This document shows, in pieces, positions 40,749-49,402 of a DNA stretch of 64,000 nt. This DNA comes from Paraburkholderia fungorum (lineage in GTDB: Bacteria; Pseudomonadota; Gammaproteobacteria; Burkholderiales; Burkholderiaceae). The notes below the pieces were generated by a model, which made no database searches, was not told the origin of the DNA, and worked only from the letters and a program-made list of their open reading frames with translations. Where the stretch lies: NCBI RefSeq assembly GCF_900099835.1, contig NZ_FNKP01000001.1, forward strand, positions 1,178,001-1,242,000, in the 5' to 3' direction. Position numbers and translations under genes: made by a program. Positions within the stretch are counted from its first letter, which is position 1. Each line of letters opens with the position of its first letter.

Positions 40749-41939
40749 ATGGCGATCCGGGGACTCTTATGGCTGGCGTTGCTGTTCGCGATTGCCGTCG
40801 CGCTGGCGGTGGTCGGACGCTTCGACACGGGGCAGGTGCTGCTGATCTATCCGCCGTACCGCGTCGACATTTCGTTGAATCTGTTCGTGGTCGGGCTGGT
40901 GGTGCTGTTCATCCTGCTGTATGCGCTGTTGCGCATCGTCCGCAATATCTGGCGCATGCCGCAGCGCGTGGCCGCTTACCGTGCGCGCTCGCGGGTCGCC
41001 AAGGCGCACGCGGCGCTGCGTGATGCGATCGGCAATCTGTACGCGGGGCGTTTTTCGCGCGCTGAAAAAGCCGCGAAAGATGCGCTCGCGAATGGCGACA
41101 ACAACGGTGCAGCCGGTTTGATCGCGGCGACGGCCGCGCATCGTATGCATGAATATGCGCGGCGTGATGAGTGGCTGTCGCAGATCAATGAAGCCGACTG
41201 GCAGGATGCGCGTCTGATGGCCACCGCCGACATGCGCGCCGATGGCCGCGACGCGGACGGCGCACTGATTGCGCTGACCGAAATGCAATCGCAGGGCTCG
41301 CGGCGCATTCACGCGCAGCAGATCATGTTGCGCGCGCAGCAGCAATTGAAGAACTGGGGCGAAGTGCTCAAGCTCGTCAAGACGCTGGAAAAGCGCGAGG
41401 CGATTCATCCGGCGGTGGCGGTGCGGTTGCGTCAACTGGCGGCGGAAAATCTGCTGCGTGACCGTCGACATAATGCGGATGCGCTGCTGGAATTGTGGAA
41501 CTCGCTGTCGGCGACCGAGCGTCATTCGCCGCGTCTGGCCGATCTCGCTGCGGAATTGCTGGTGGCGCTGAATCGACCGCAGGAAGCGCGCAAGATTGTC
41601 GAGGAAGCGCTGGCGCAGAACTGGGACGCGCGCCTGTTGCGCCGTTATCCGGATACGACTGGCGGTGATGCGTTGCCGCTGATTCAGAAGGCCGAAGGTT
41701 GGCAGAAGGATCGTCCGGAAGATGCTGATTTGCTGTTTGCGTTGGGGCGGTTGTGTCTGCATCAGCAGTTGTGGGGCAAGGCGCAATCGTTCCTTGAGCG
41801 CGCGCTGAAGCTGGCGGATAACGAGACGCTGAAGATTCGCTCGCATCGTGCGTTGGCCCGGTTGCATGAGCAGCTTGGGGATAGCGATAAGGCTAGCCAG
41901 CATTATCGTGAGAGTGCGTTGGCGATGAATGTGGTTTGA
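40749..41939 (+). CDS. hemY: Heme biosynthesis-associated TPR protein HemY
   Basis: 396-aa inner-membrane protein. Two N-terminal membrane helices (about 5-22 and 40-62) carry the HemY_N region, with RMPQRVAAYRARSRV just after, followed by TPR-like helical repeats in the cytoplasm or periplasm (e.g. LFALGRLCLHQQLWGKAQSFLERAL). It is linked to the last steps of heme synthesis by genetics and by position; no enzymatic activity is known for this type, which is unrelated to the protoporphyrinogen oxidase also called HemY. It starts two bases after the hemDX stop. Confidence 0.93.
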   Translation: MAIRGLLWLALLFAIAVALAVVGRFDTGQVLLIYPPYRVDISLNLFVVGLVVLFILLYALLRIVRNIWRMPQRVAAYRARSRVAKAHAALRDAIGNLYAGRFSRAEKAAKDALANGDNNGAAGLIAATAAHRMHEYARRDEWLSQINEADWQDARLMATADMRADGRDADGALIALTEMQSQGSRRIHAQQIMLRAQQQLKNWGEVLKLVKTLEKREAIHPAVAVRLRQLAAENLLRDRRHNADALLELWNSLSATERHSPRLADLAAELLVALNRPQEARKIVEEALAQNWDARLLRRYPDTTGGDALPLIQKAEGWQKDRPEDADLLFALGRLCLHQQLWGKAQSFLERALKLADNETLKIRSHRALARLHEQLGDSDKASQHYRESALAMNVV

Positions 41940-42011
41940 GTTTTCAGGTTTTGAGGTTGGCGAATTGCGAGTTGATTTGCTGATTCTTTGATTCGTTATT
42001 CAGTTGATGGG

Positions 42012-42044
42012 ATGGCCGCAGCGGGTGCTGCGGCCATTTTTTTT
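42012..42044 (+). terminator. Terminator of the hemC-hemDX-hemY operon
   Basis: ATGGCCGCAGC (42012-42022) pairs perfectly with GCTGCGGCCAT (42027-42037), and a run of eight T follows. Confidence 0.9.
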
Positions 42045-42128
42045 GTGCATTTGGTTTTGCGGTTATTGGCTTTTCGTTTGCTTGCTGTTTGCTGTTTGCT
42101 GCTTGTTCTGTCGCGCTTGATGGATCGC

Positions 42129-42593
42129 TTAGTGCTGCGCGGTGGACGGTTGTTGCACGGGCGAGGAGGGCAGCTTGATCGCGCGTTTCGCGGACGGCTT
42201 TTTGTTGAGCGAAGCGTTCGTGTCTTCGATGGACGCTTTGGCAATCTTCGATGCGTCGGCCAGCAAGTTTGTCGCTTGATGCGCCGTGAGACGGCTGCGC
42301 GGGACGCCCTTCGCGTCGAGCGCAATCACCTGGAACAACTCGCGCTCGCATTCGAGATCCCGCTGATACTGTTCGGCCGTGTCCACCAGTAATTCGAGCA
42401 AGGTCTGACGACGTTTTCTTTCGTCGTGTGTGAACGCAGGATTTCTAACTATCGATGACGCAAGTGTGATCAACGTGTCCAGTTGACTCAACTGCCGGTC
42501 GCATAAATCGAATGCGGACAGGGCGAGTTTCTCGTATTGGATGGCGTCGACTGGCGGGCGTGAAGCGGGTTGATTCTTGACGGACCTGGACAT
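42129..42593 (-). CDS. Hypothetical helical protein behind a C4-like RNA leader
   Basis: 154 aa from the ATG ending at 42593 (AGGGAGA about eleven bases upstream). Predicted mostly helical, with the hydrophobic LALSAFDLCDRQLSQLDTLI stretch (about 21-40) and a Lys/Ser/Pro-rich C-terminus. I do not recognise a named domain. The pattern of amphipathic helices recalls the small DUF3077/DUF6124 proteins of Pseudomonas, which in my memory also follow C4-type antisense RNAs, but the similarity is only structural by eye. Its 250-base leader is highly structured (next entries). Confidence 0.7.
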   Translation of the reverse strand: MSRSVKNQPASRPPVDAIQYEKLALSAFDLCDRQLSQLDTLITLASSIVRNPAFTHDERKRRQTLLELLVDTAEQYQRDLECERELFQVIALDAKGVPRSRLTAHQATNLLADASKIAKASIEDTNASLNKKPSAKRAIKLPSSPVQQPSTAQH

Positions 42594-42618
42594 GGTGCGA
42601 TCTCCCTGTTGCTTCGAT

Positions 42619-42843
42619 GGGGAGCCCGGACACTGGCCTTGCTTTTGTGGGAAGAAGGGGTGAGCGGGCACGAAGTAGGGTTAGCAGACCGGCGTTCCAA
42701 CATCCCGGCGAGCCTTGCGGCTCCCCCACCAAGGCCCGCCCATTGAAATATAGACGTGCAGAGGTAGACGCACGACCTGCCTGGGCAGGTGTGCGGTTGG
42801 AACGTCAGGCTGCTAAACCTGGTCGCTGGGTGTTTCCCGACGA
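42619..42843 (-). ncRNA. C4-like antisense RNA / structured leader
   Basis: Minus-strand leader of the 42129-42593 gene. In transcript order (falling coordinates): one arm of a long imperfect inverted repeat (42819-42796), the hairpin ACCTGCC-tg-GGCAGGT (42790-42775), a hairpin GAGCC-GCAA-GGCTC (42723-42710) that carries GGGGGAGCC on its 5' side, then the second arm (42701-42679), nearly complementary to the first over about 23 bases. Near the gene, GGCTCCCC (42626-42619) is exactly complementary to GGGGAGCC of the middle hairpin (42726-42719). Two separated complementary segments feeding onto a downstream gene is the architecture of phage P1 C4 antisense RNA. A perfect TATAAT (42856-42851) precedes it. 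Confidence 0.55.
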
Positions 42844-42850
42844 CTTGGTA

Positions 42851-42856
42851 ATTATA
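42851..42856 (-). promoter_or_regulatory. -10 element of the C4-like transcript
   Basis: Perfect TATAAT on the minus strand. The -35 region is weak (TTTAAG-like at about 15 bases). The predicted start is near 42844. Confidence 0.5.
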
Positions 42857-43244
42857 AGGGAATGGATCTGTCTTAAATTTAGTCGAGGGCGCTAAATGTT
42901 GGGATTGGCCGATTGGATGAGGGGGAATGGGGCGGCGAGGGAGATTGGTCGGGGCGTTGCCTATCTCTTCCGCAATTTCGCAGATGGCTTAATGCCTTTT
43001 GTGACTCGGGGCAATCCATCCGTATCGACTTGTTTAGTGCTAGGGATCGGCCAACACGGAGGACCGACGTCGACCCGTTGCGGCCGTCCGGGTTTTTTGA
43101 GCAACGTCTGCTCTGCAGCGGAAGCGGTCGTCAGCTAGTTGTGATGACAGGGCGCGCGCACGCATAGCATGATCCGTTGACGGCGCCCTCTGGCCGACTG
43201 TCCCCATATTCTGCGACAATCGGTCCATCAATGGAGGGTTTCAA
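42857..43244. other. Left part of the accessory region, no gene supported
   Basis: About 390 bases. Short plus-strand frames (to 43138 and 43167) have no ribosome binding site or recognised domain. GGAGGG at about 43233-43238 belongs to the next gene. Confidence 0.35.
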
Positions 43245-43964
43245 GTGGCAGACAAACATCCGTACATGTCGGGCTCCGGTGGGGTCACCCAGCTTACGAC
43301 CCAACTGCGACGTAGCTTTCCCGCAGTCGTTACGGCCGACACACTGAAGAAGTTGGGAATCGCGCCTAACAACGAAACGTACGTCCTGAACATCCTCAAG
43401 TTCATCGGCGTGCTCGATGCAGAGAATAAGAAGACGGCAGCAGCGACGCCCATCTTCAACCAGCACAACGACAGCGACTTCCAGGAGCAGTTCTCCAGGC
43501 TGGTGGGACAGGCATACCACGAGTTGTTCGACCTGCATGGTCCTGATGCCTGGGGGTTGCCGATCGACAAGCTCATCGCGTTCTTCCGAAATCACGACGG
43601 GACGAGTGACATCGTCGGAAAGAGGCAAGCATCCACGTTCCAAGCTTTGGCGCGCATCTCCGGCAGGGCCGTGGATGAGTCGGAGCCAGCCAAATCATCG
43701 GGTTCCGGAGCCGCGAAAGTTGTAAAGAAGGTGGCTCCTGCGAAGAAGGCCACCACTTTCACTGAGAAGACCGCAGCGCCGCCACCTGCACCGGCTGGTG
43801 CCCACTCGTCGGCCTCCGCTCCAGCACTGAACGGCGGTGCCTTCAACAACGCTAACGTAGGGCTCACGGTGCGCATAGAGATCAATTTGCCACCTGGCGG
43901 AGATCAGGACACGTACGACGCTATCTTCAAGAGCATTCGCGCAAACCTGCTGAACGGGCAATGA
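43245..43964 (+). CDS. DUF5343-type protein
   Basis: 239 aa from a GTG at 43245, supported by GGAGGG seven bases upstream. The N-terminal 150 residues (YMSGSGGVTQLTTQLRRSFP, then VVTADTLKKLGIAPNNETYV, LNILKFIGVLD) match my recollection of DUF5343, a predicted winged-helix-like domain of unknown function. A Lys/Ala/Pro-rich linker (about 152-185) leads to a short C-terminal beta-alpha element (VGLTVRIEINLPPGGDQDTY) that could bind a partner. The stop overlaps the next start (ATGA), so the two proteins are probably made together and may interact. Confidence 0.75.
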   Translation: MADKHPYMSGSGGVTQLTTQLRRSFPAVVTADTLKKLGIAPNNETYVLNILKFIGVLDAENKKTAAATPIFNQHNDSDFQEQFSRLVGQAYHELFDLHGPDAWGLPIDKLIAFFRNHDGTSDIVGKRQASTFQALARISGRAVDESEPAKSSGSGAAKVVKKVAPAKKATTFTEKTAAPPPAPAGAHSSASAPALNGGAFNNANVGLTVRIEINLPPGGDQDTYDAIFKSIRANLLNGQ

Positions 43965-44455
43965 CAACGGCATTTGAGATATTCGAGCAAATCGTTCGGC
44001 GCACCAAAGCGCCAGCGATCACTGCACCCACAGACGCGACCGAGCAACCCATGAGCCCGCTTCATCCTTTCGAACTGCGCAACGTCCATCCGGGCATGCC
44101 AGCGAAGGTTCGGAAGCTGTTCGATGATGGGCATGGCGCCGAGGCGACTTTCCATGCCTTTAAGTTCGTCGAGAAAGTTGTTCAGAAGCACAGCGGCTCC
44201 CGGGAGATCGGGCGCAAGCTAATGATGAACGTGTTCGGCAAAGCGACCCCTATGATCAAACTCAATGGGCTTGCCAACCCGAGCGAAGAGGACGAGCAAG
44301 AGGGCTATCAATTCATGTTCGCAGGTTCCGTTGCAGCGATCAGGAACCCAGGCGGACATGAGATCACCCTGAGCGACGATCCAGATGTCTGCTTAGACCA
44401 TCTGGCTTTTGCTTCATTGTTGCTCCGGAGACTTGAACGAGCGGGGTACAAATGA
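43961..44455 (+). CDS. TIGR02391/Ymh-type protein, probable HEPN RNase
   Basis: 164 aa, coupled to the DUF5343 gene by a four-base overlap. HPFELRNVHPGMPAKVRKLFDDGH starts the domain in two blocks (HPFELRNVHPGMP, KVRKLFDDGHGAEATFHAFK), with GRKLMMNVFG and the C-terminal AAIRNPGGHE (about 133-142). The last block is R-x4-H, the catalytic signature of HEPN RNases, and the Ymh/TIGR02391 family was placed in the HEPN superfamily on that basis. HEPN proteins are frequent toxins and phage-defence effectors that cut RNA. With its partner this is a candidate two-gene defence or toxin-antitoxin cassette. Activity is inferred. Confidence 0.75.
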   Translation: MTTAFEIFEQIVRRTKAPAITAPTDATEQPMSPLHPFELRNVHPGMPAKVRKLFDDGHGAEATFHAFKFVEKVVQKHSGSREIGRKLMMNVFGKATPMIKLNGLANPSEEDEQEGYQFMFAGSVAAIRNPGGHEITLSDDPDVCLDHLAFASLLLRRLERAGYK

Positions 44456-44737
44456 GCGTAGGCAATGGACGCCGTGTTGATCCTGTCATGGCTCGTTGCG
44501 AACTTCCTCGCATGAAGACGCGAGACGAAGGATGTGGGTCTTCTCCTATTTCCGGAGCGATCGTTTTAAGCCGCTGCGCCGATCAAGGGCAAACAGCCTA
44601 TAGCGGATACTCGGATTTTATTTTCCAATGAGGGTGCTTATCGAAACCGAGCGTTTGAAGGCGGTAGGTGAGTCGCGGTTTTAAACACGAACCGAGAGCC
44701 CAGCGGCAAATCACCGAAGGGCCGACGATGCAACTTT
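44456..44737. other. Spacer after the HEPN gene
   Basis: About 280 bases with no supported gene or terminator hairpin. Confidence 0.3.
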
Positions 44738-45466
44738 ACTTGTTAGCCATCCTCCCTGACACACTAACCGCAAGCAACCCCCCAAGCACCATAAACGCAG
44801 CCAACGTAAACATCCCCGAATCATTAGCCTATGTAGCTTGCTTAAGCCACCCCACCGCATAAGGACTCAAAAACCCCGCCAGATTGCCAATCGAATTAAT
44901 CATCGCAATCCCAGCCGCCGCGCCTGTCCCTGCCAGAATCGCCGTCGGCAGATTCCAGAACAGCGGCAGGGTAGTCAGAATGCCCATCGTCGCAAGCGTC
45001 AGCGAGGCCATCGCCAGCACGGTGTTATGCGCCCACACGACCGACAGCACCAACCCCACCGCCCCAGCAAACGCAGGCAAAGCAATATGCCAGCGCCGCT
45101 CGCACCGCCGATCCGCACTACGCGCCACCAGCACCATCGCGACAACCGCCGCCGCAAACGGAATCGCGGACAACAGTCCGATCATGAACGCATCGGTCAC
45201 ACCCGTCGCCTTGATGATCGTCGGCAGCCAGAAAGCTCATGCCATACAAACCCATCACGAACGAAAAGTACGTGAGACTAAACATAAGCACCCGCCCATT
45301 CGTGAGCACCTGACGAACCGGCATGTCATGCGTGGTCGATTCCTCTGCCGACACATGACGCTCGAGCATTTTCTGCTGTTCCTTCGTTAGCCACTTCGCG
45401 TTCGCGATTCGGTCATCGAGCATCGCAAACACCAGCACGCCGACGATGATCGACGGAATACCTTCG
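44738..45466 (-). pseudogene. C-terminal fragment of an MFS transporter gene
   Basis: Aligns base by base, at roughly 90% identity by eye, with the 3' 730 bases of the intact MFS gene at 51498-52817 (residues about 196-439). The fragment has an extra A in the stretch corresponding to AGCCAGAAGCTCACGCC (at about 45233), which breaks the frame, further changes near the 3' end that introduce a stop, and no 5' half: homology stops abruptly after GGAATACCTTCG at 45466. It cannot encode a transporter. The divergence shows that it is an old or separately acquired copy, not a fresh duplication. Confidence 0.88.
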
Positions 45467-45649
45467 TCAGTCTCCGCAGCGGGTATTGCTTGGCCTGCTA
45501 TTGCCGTTTCGTTGCTTGCAAATTCTATGTATCTATCGATCTTACGTGCCTGAAGTCAACACGGTGTTTAGGAGTTATCCGATAGGTAAAGCAGGAATGT
45601 ACCCAATAGGATGCTTGAAAAACATTCAAGTAGAAAAATTGGGATAGCT

Positions 45650-48022
45650 ATGAAAAGAAATAAAAATTTCAAAGTAGCAATAAGCCTCGCAACACAACTG
45701 CAGGCCGCATCCGTGCTTTTCACGATTGCGTTAGGAGCAAGTGCAGATACAACTTGCTTCCCACTTTACGCAAAGTCTGGCGCCACACCGGGTACGCCGA
45801 GTTGCAAGCTCACCGTTGCCAGTAATACGCCAGTTGGGTTAGGCAACTATAACTGCATCGATGACCTTGCGTTGATAGATCAATGGTGCAACACCCCTCC
45901 AACACCAATTGACGAATCTACGCCCGATGACTCCTGTCCGGTGGCGGATCCAGTGCTGCCAGCCAAAGGAGTTGTCGCGCTTTCCGAAGTCGATTTCCAA
46001 AGTGGCGGCGCATCACCCATCGTGTTCTCGCGAGTCTATCTTTCGCAGCCCTACGACAAGAATCAGACGCTGATGGGGAGCAACTGGGTTAGCAACTGGC
46101 AACGACGGATTGATCTGACTGGCGCCAATGCGAGTGTGCCGCATATCGTCGCCTATCGAGGATTCTGGCAACCTGTGACCTTCAAGTTGAGCGGGGGAGC
46201 GTGGGTTGTACCAGGAAATCCCGGTCTCACTCTCACGAAATCCGACGACGGATTCTATTACTTGAAAGACGAGCAACGTGGTACGACAGAGGGTTACTCG
46301 GACACCACGGGCATGTTCTATACCGAGACAACACGCACGGGCGAGCTTCGCGAGGCTTATTACGATGGACCGCGGTTATCGGAGATTGTCCAGCGACCGG
46401 TCGATAGCGCAACAAGCACAGCACAAAACAGATTGGTGCTCAGTTTCGCCTACGACACGAGTGGCCACATCATTGCTGTAGTGCCTCCTAGCGGGAACGC
46501 GGTACATTATTCGTACGATGCGAAAGGGAATCTTGCTTCGGTTACTCCACCCTACGGGACGCTCCGTCAATATTTCTATGAAGACGTGCGTTTTTCTAAT
46601 GCACTGACAGGCGTAACGGACGAATCCGGTTCTCGAATTGCAACGTGGAATTACGATGCCAGCGGTCGCGTAGCCTCGGTCACGCATCCGGATACCACTC
46701 GCAATGCTTCGCTGAGCTATGGTTCTGGCACGACAACAGTGACAGACCTGTCTGGTACCAGTACGTATAGCTTCAGTACTTCAGATACGTTGCGCCCGAT
46801 TTCGATTACCACGCCTGGCGGTGCCGTATCGCGCGCGTGGGATACAGCGGGCAATCTGAAGCAGCGAACGACGCCTGACGGCAACACGCAGTACACATGG
46901 GACAGCGCTAACCGGCCAATCAAGGCATTTGCTACGGTCGCTGGGGTGAAAACCGTCACGACAATCGAATATTCTGATGGCAGTTCCCTGCGCCCTCATT
47001 TGGTCGCTACGCCAGGCAAAGTACGCGCGTTCGTCTATGACTCAAACGGTAACGTCACGGGTTATGCAGAGCGACAAACAACTGACCTGACAGGCGAACA
47101 GGGGATGCAGGCGATCGCGACGGGCAGCCAGTTGGTCGTTGGCGCACGCTACGACGGTGCAAACCGCCTTTTGTCGGCTACGGTAACCCAGGACGGCAAG
47201 ACAGTAGAAGACTGGACCTACACGTACGACGCAAGGGGCAACATTGCATTAACCCGGGATGCCGTGTCGGGTTGGCAGATGAAAACGGTGGACCGCAGCA
47301 ACGAAGATCGCGCGAAAACTATCGCGAGTAGTAGTGGTCAGGCAGACATTACTTACGATCCCCGCGGTCGCGTAACGAGTTTTACCTATGATGAACCGGC
47401 CGGCATTATTAATGGCGGTCTAGCTCGCAAGTTGCAGGTGGATTACGAATATGGTCCGGACGGCGGGGTGTCAACACGCACTGGGAAGGTGTCAACGAAC
47501 GGAGGATGGTGGCAAACGATTAGCGATGCCGAATTAGACGCATGGCTCACTAACTGGGAATTGGGTAATGATCCCGTTTCGCCGCAGGCTAACCTCACAG
47601 GAGTCCGATCAAGCGCTGATGCCTATGTTCCAAGCCTCTGCGTTGAGTGCTATATGGCGTGGAAAGCTAACTTGACGGGCAAACTTTATAGTGGGGAGTT
47701 AACCGAGGTGCTTCCGCAGTGGGGCGAGAAAACGGAACTGATGCTGAGCGATCAGTCGCAGGTGCCATATCCGACTCTTATGCCAGATGTGGCCGCTTCC
47801 GCAAAGCGGTCAATGCTTTACAGTTCGCTCTTCCAGGGAGGAAGCACAGCGGGCGGGATGGTAAAGTGCAGCGGTCGAGAATCTCACGAATCACGATGTT
47901 TTGACCAATACGAGACGGATCTGGATTTTTGTAGACTGGTGGCTAAACCTAGAGGCGATCGAAACTACGCGCTGTGTAAAGCCAATGCTTTTGACAGATA
48001 TCAACAATGCAGGGGATATTAA
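45650..48022 (+). CDS. Sec-exported YD-repeat (RHS-like) protein with Cys-rich C-terminus
   Basis: 790 aa from the ATG at 45650 (GGGAT upstream); an in-frame ATG at 45611 would hide the signal peptide. A signal peptide ends near GASAD (about 34), followed by a Cys-containing segment, a DUF6531-like start (VDFQSGGASPIVFSRVYLSQ, about 95-115) and at least eight YD repeats (e.g. YDAKGNLASVTPP, YDASGRVASVTHPD, YTYDARGNIALTRD). The hyper-conserved RHS core end (PxxxxGLxxxxYN type) is missing; from about residue 615 the sequence is unique and ends in a small domain with CxxxYExDxxFC and CKANAFDRYQQC. This may be a toxin tip. The next gene overlaps the stop and is a likely immunity gene. Codon use is more A/T-rich than the flanks. 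Confidence 0.82.
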   Translation: MKRNKNFKVAISLATQLQAASVLFTIALGASADTTCFPLYAKSGATPGTPSCKLTVASNTPVGLGNYNCIDDLALIDQWCNTPPTPIDESTPDDSCPVADPVLPAKGVVALSEVDFQSGGASPIVFSRVYLSQPYDKNQTLMGSNWVSNWQRRIDLTGANASVPHIVAYRGFWQPVTFKLSGGAWVVPGNPGLTLTKSDDGFYYLKDEQRGTTEGYSDTTGMFYTETTRTGELREAYYDGPRLSEIVQRPVDSATSTAQNRLVLSFAYDTSGHIIAVVPPSGNAVHYSYDAKGNLASVTPPYGTLRQYFYEDVRFSNALTGVTDESGSRIATWNYDASGRVASVTHPDTTRNASLSYGSGTTTVTDLSGTSTYSFSTSDTLRPISITTPGGAVSRAWDTAGNLKQRTTPDGNTQYTWDSANRPIKAFATVAGVKTVTTIEYSDGSSLRPHLVATPGKVRAFVYDSNGNVTGYAERQTTDLTGEQGMQAIATGSQLVVGARYDGANRLLSATVTQDGKTVEDWTYTYDARGNIALTRDAVSGWQMKTVDRSNEDRAKTIASSSGQADITYDPRGRVTSFTYDEPAGIINGGLARKLQVDYEYGPDGGVSTRTGKVSTNGGWWQTISDAELDAWLTNWELGNDPVSPQANLTGVRSSADAYVPSLCVECYMAWKANLTGKLYSGELTEVLPQWGEKTELMLSDQSQVPYPTLMPDVAASAKRSMLYSSLFQGGSTAGGMVKCSGRESHESRCFDQYETDLDFCRLVAKPRGDRNYALCKANAFDRYQQCRGY

Positions 48023-48297
48023 TGGTTAATCACCCGCCCTATACAGTGGTTCTAACGTACGCTGACGAGCCCCATCAGTTGACGATTCAAGCGGTCGATT
48101 CGGCTTTGATAGCTCCGCTCGTCTCGGGGAAAATGGCAGTGCCGTTTTTTCTCGATGAAGAAGAATTTGGCTTCGATGACGAATTGGCTCGGCAGCTAGG
48201 CGTTGCAATGCTTAATCTGATTGCGGCAGGCCGACCCGAAGTCCAAAAGCATCTGAAGCTGACGCAGCATCCAATCGAGAGGCCGTCGAAAGAGTGA
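48022..48297 (+). CDS. Small acidic protein, probable immunity partner of the YD-repeat protein
   Basis: 91 aa from the ATG at 48022, which overlaps the upstream stop (TAATG) and has AGGGG about five bases before it; an ATG at 48007 is also in frame. The protein is acidic in the middle (FLDEEEFGFDDE) and has no signal peptide or membrane segment, so it is cytoplasmic. Position directly behind a YD-repeat polymorphic-toxin candidate, tight coupling and acidity all fit an immunity protein. No family was recognised. Confidence 0.65.
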   Translation: MVNHPPYTVVLTYADEPHQLTIQAVDSALIAPLVSGKMAVPFFLDEEEFGFDDELARQLGVAMLNLIAAGRPEVQKHLKLTQHPIERPSKE

Positions 48298-48363
48298 TTG
48301 GCCGTTGGTCGCGCTCGCCGGAAGGAACTCGGTGAGCGCGACGGTATAGCTGGATGTTTGCAG

Positions 48364-48591
48364 TTACGACGAACGTGTCAGGATGTACGCTAAAAAGCTC
48401 GCAACAAGTACGACTCCAGCACAATAGAAGATTGGCTTGTTGCGAAGAAAATCCAGACTGGAACGAGGCTGCCTGTTCTGGCCATCAAGGTCCCAATAGT
48501 CGATTCCTGGATCGCCCGTGATGTTAATCACAATCAAAATCGCAGACCCGATAAACAGCACAGCGACAATTATTAGCAAAGGGGTCGACAT
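48364..48591 (-). CDS. Small two-helix membrane protein, probable immunity of the PAAR cassette
   Basis: 75 aa with two membrane segments (about 3-24 and 54-71) separated by a polar loop (GDPGIDYWDLDGQNRQPRSS). It starts 13 bases after the stop of the glycine-zipper protein, so it is the third gene of the PAAR operon. Small multi-helix membrane proteins are the usual immunity type against pore-forming effectors, which supports that role by analogy. No family recognised. Confidence 0.65.
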   Translation of the reverse strand: MSTPLLIIVAVLFIGSAILIVINITGDPGIDYWDLDGQNRQPRSSLDFLRNKPIFYCAGVVLVASFLAYILTRSS

Positions 48592-48604
48592 TCAGTGCGC
48601 TCAG

Positions 48605-49396
48605 CTAGTTTCTGATCCAATCAATAAAAACGGGAATTTCTTCCTGGTAGGCATCGTTGACGCTTTCGCCAACCATACCACCGATGTTGCTTCCGATGAG
48701 CACTACAGCCGCAGCGCAGATCGGCTCCGCAGGACCGCAAACAAACGACGCGGCCAAACTGGCAACCGTCCCCCCAATCATCCCGCCTGCAATGATGCTT
48801 CCTTGACGAGCTGCTTCGCGCACGCGGTCCTTTGCACCGACTATCTCGCCTGTTGCAAGAATTGCCGTGAATAGAATGGCTACCCTTGCCTGAACCTGCA
48901 ACTTGCGAACTTTCGCAGTGACTTCAGTATTTCCACCGCCGGCCTTCGATAACGTCGTGTAATAGACCGCCGCTCGCTGTTCATCCGTCAACTGACTGAA
49001 GTTTTTACCGTAAAGCGACTGCGCGTATTTATCGAGGTAGTAGTCGAACCCTCGCGACTTGAGCTTTATCACCTCAGCCTTTGCGACGCCTACAGCGGAC
49101 GTATACTTTCGGTACTCAACGAAGAGTTTGTCGCGCAGTTGGCTGCAATACTCCGCACCTTCCTTGACAGTCATGTGGCCACTTTCAACTTCTTGTCGGA
49201 CCTGGTTCGAAATCGCACGGATGTGTCGAGTGTATTGTTGACGCACGCTATTGTCGCTGATGGCATTGGCAGCAAAGGTCGTTGCGATCGCTTCGTAGTC
49301 CGATATCGCGGCGTCAAGGATAGCGCTTGTAAGATCGTGCGTTTTATTCGTCTCAAACGAGCCGTTCGCAACGTTTTGATTATTCTCTTTGTCCAC
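48605..49396 (-). CDS. Putative membrane-active T6SS effector (glycine-zipper C-terminus)
   Basis: 263 aa from a GTG (complement of 49394-49396), seven bases after the PAAR stop; the ribosome binding site is weak, so it may depend on coupling. Residues 1-165 are soluble, helical and rich in charged residues. The C-terminal 90 residues hold VAILFTAILATGEIVGA (about 172-188) and a long Gly/Ala/Ser zipper (SIIAGGMIGGTVASLAAS, then AAVVLIGSNIGGMVGES), a pattern seen in pore-forming toxins and membrane-inserting T6SS effectors such as Tse4. It has no signal peptide. The PAAR gene before it and the two-helix gene after it support the effector role. The activity itself is inferred. Confidence 0.6.
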   Translation of the reverse strand: MDKENNQNVANGSFETNKTHDLTSAILDAAISDYEAIATTFAANAISDNSVRQQYTRHIRAISNQVRQEVESGHMTVKEGAEYCSQLRDKLFVEYRKYTSAVGVAKAEVIKLKSRGFDYYLDKYAQSLYGKNFSQLTDEQRAAVYYTTLSKAGGGNTEVTAKVRKLQVQARVAILFTAILATGEIVGAKDRVREAARQGSIIAGGMIGGTVASLAASFVCGPAEPICAAAVVLIGSNIGGMVGESVNDAYQEEIPVFIDWIRN

Positions 49397-49402
49397 GGTG
49401 AG

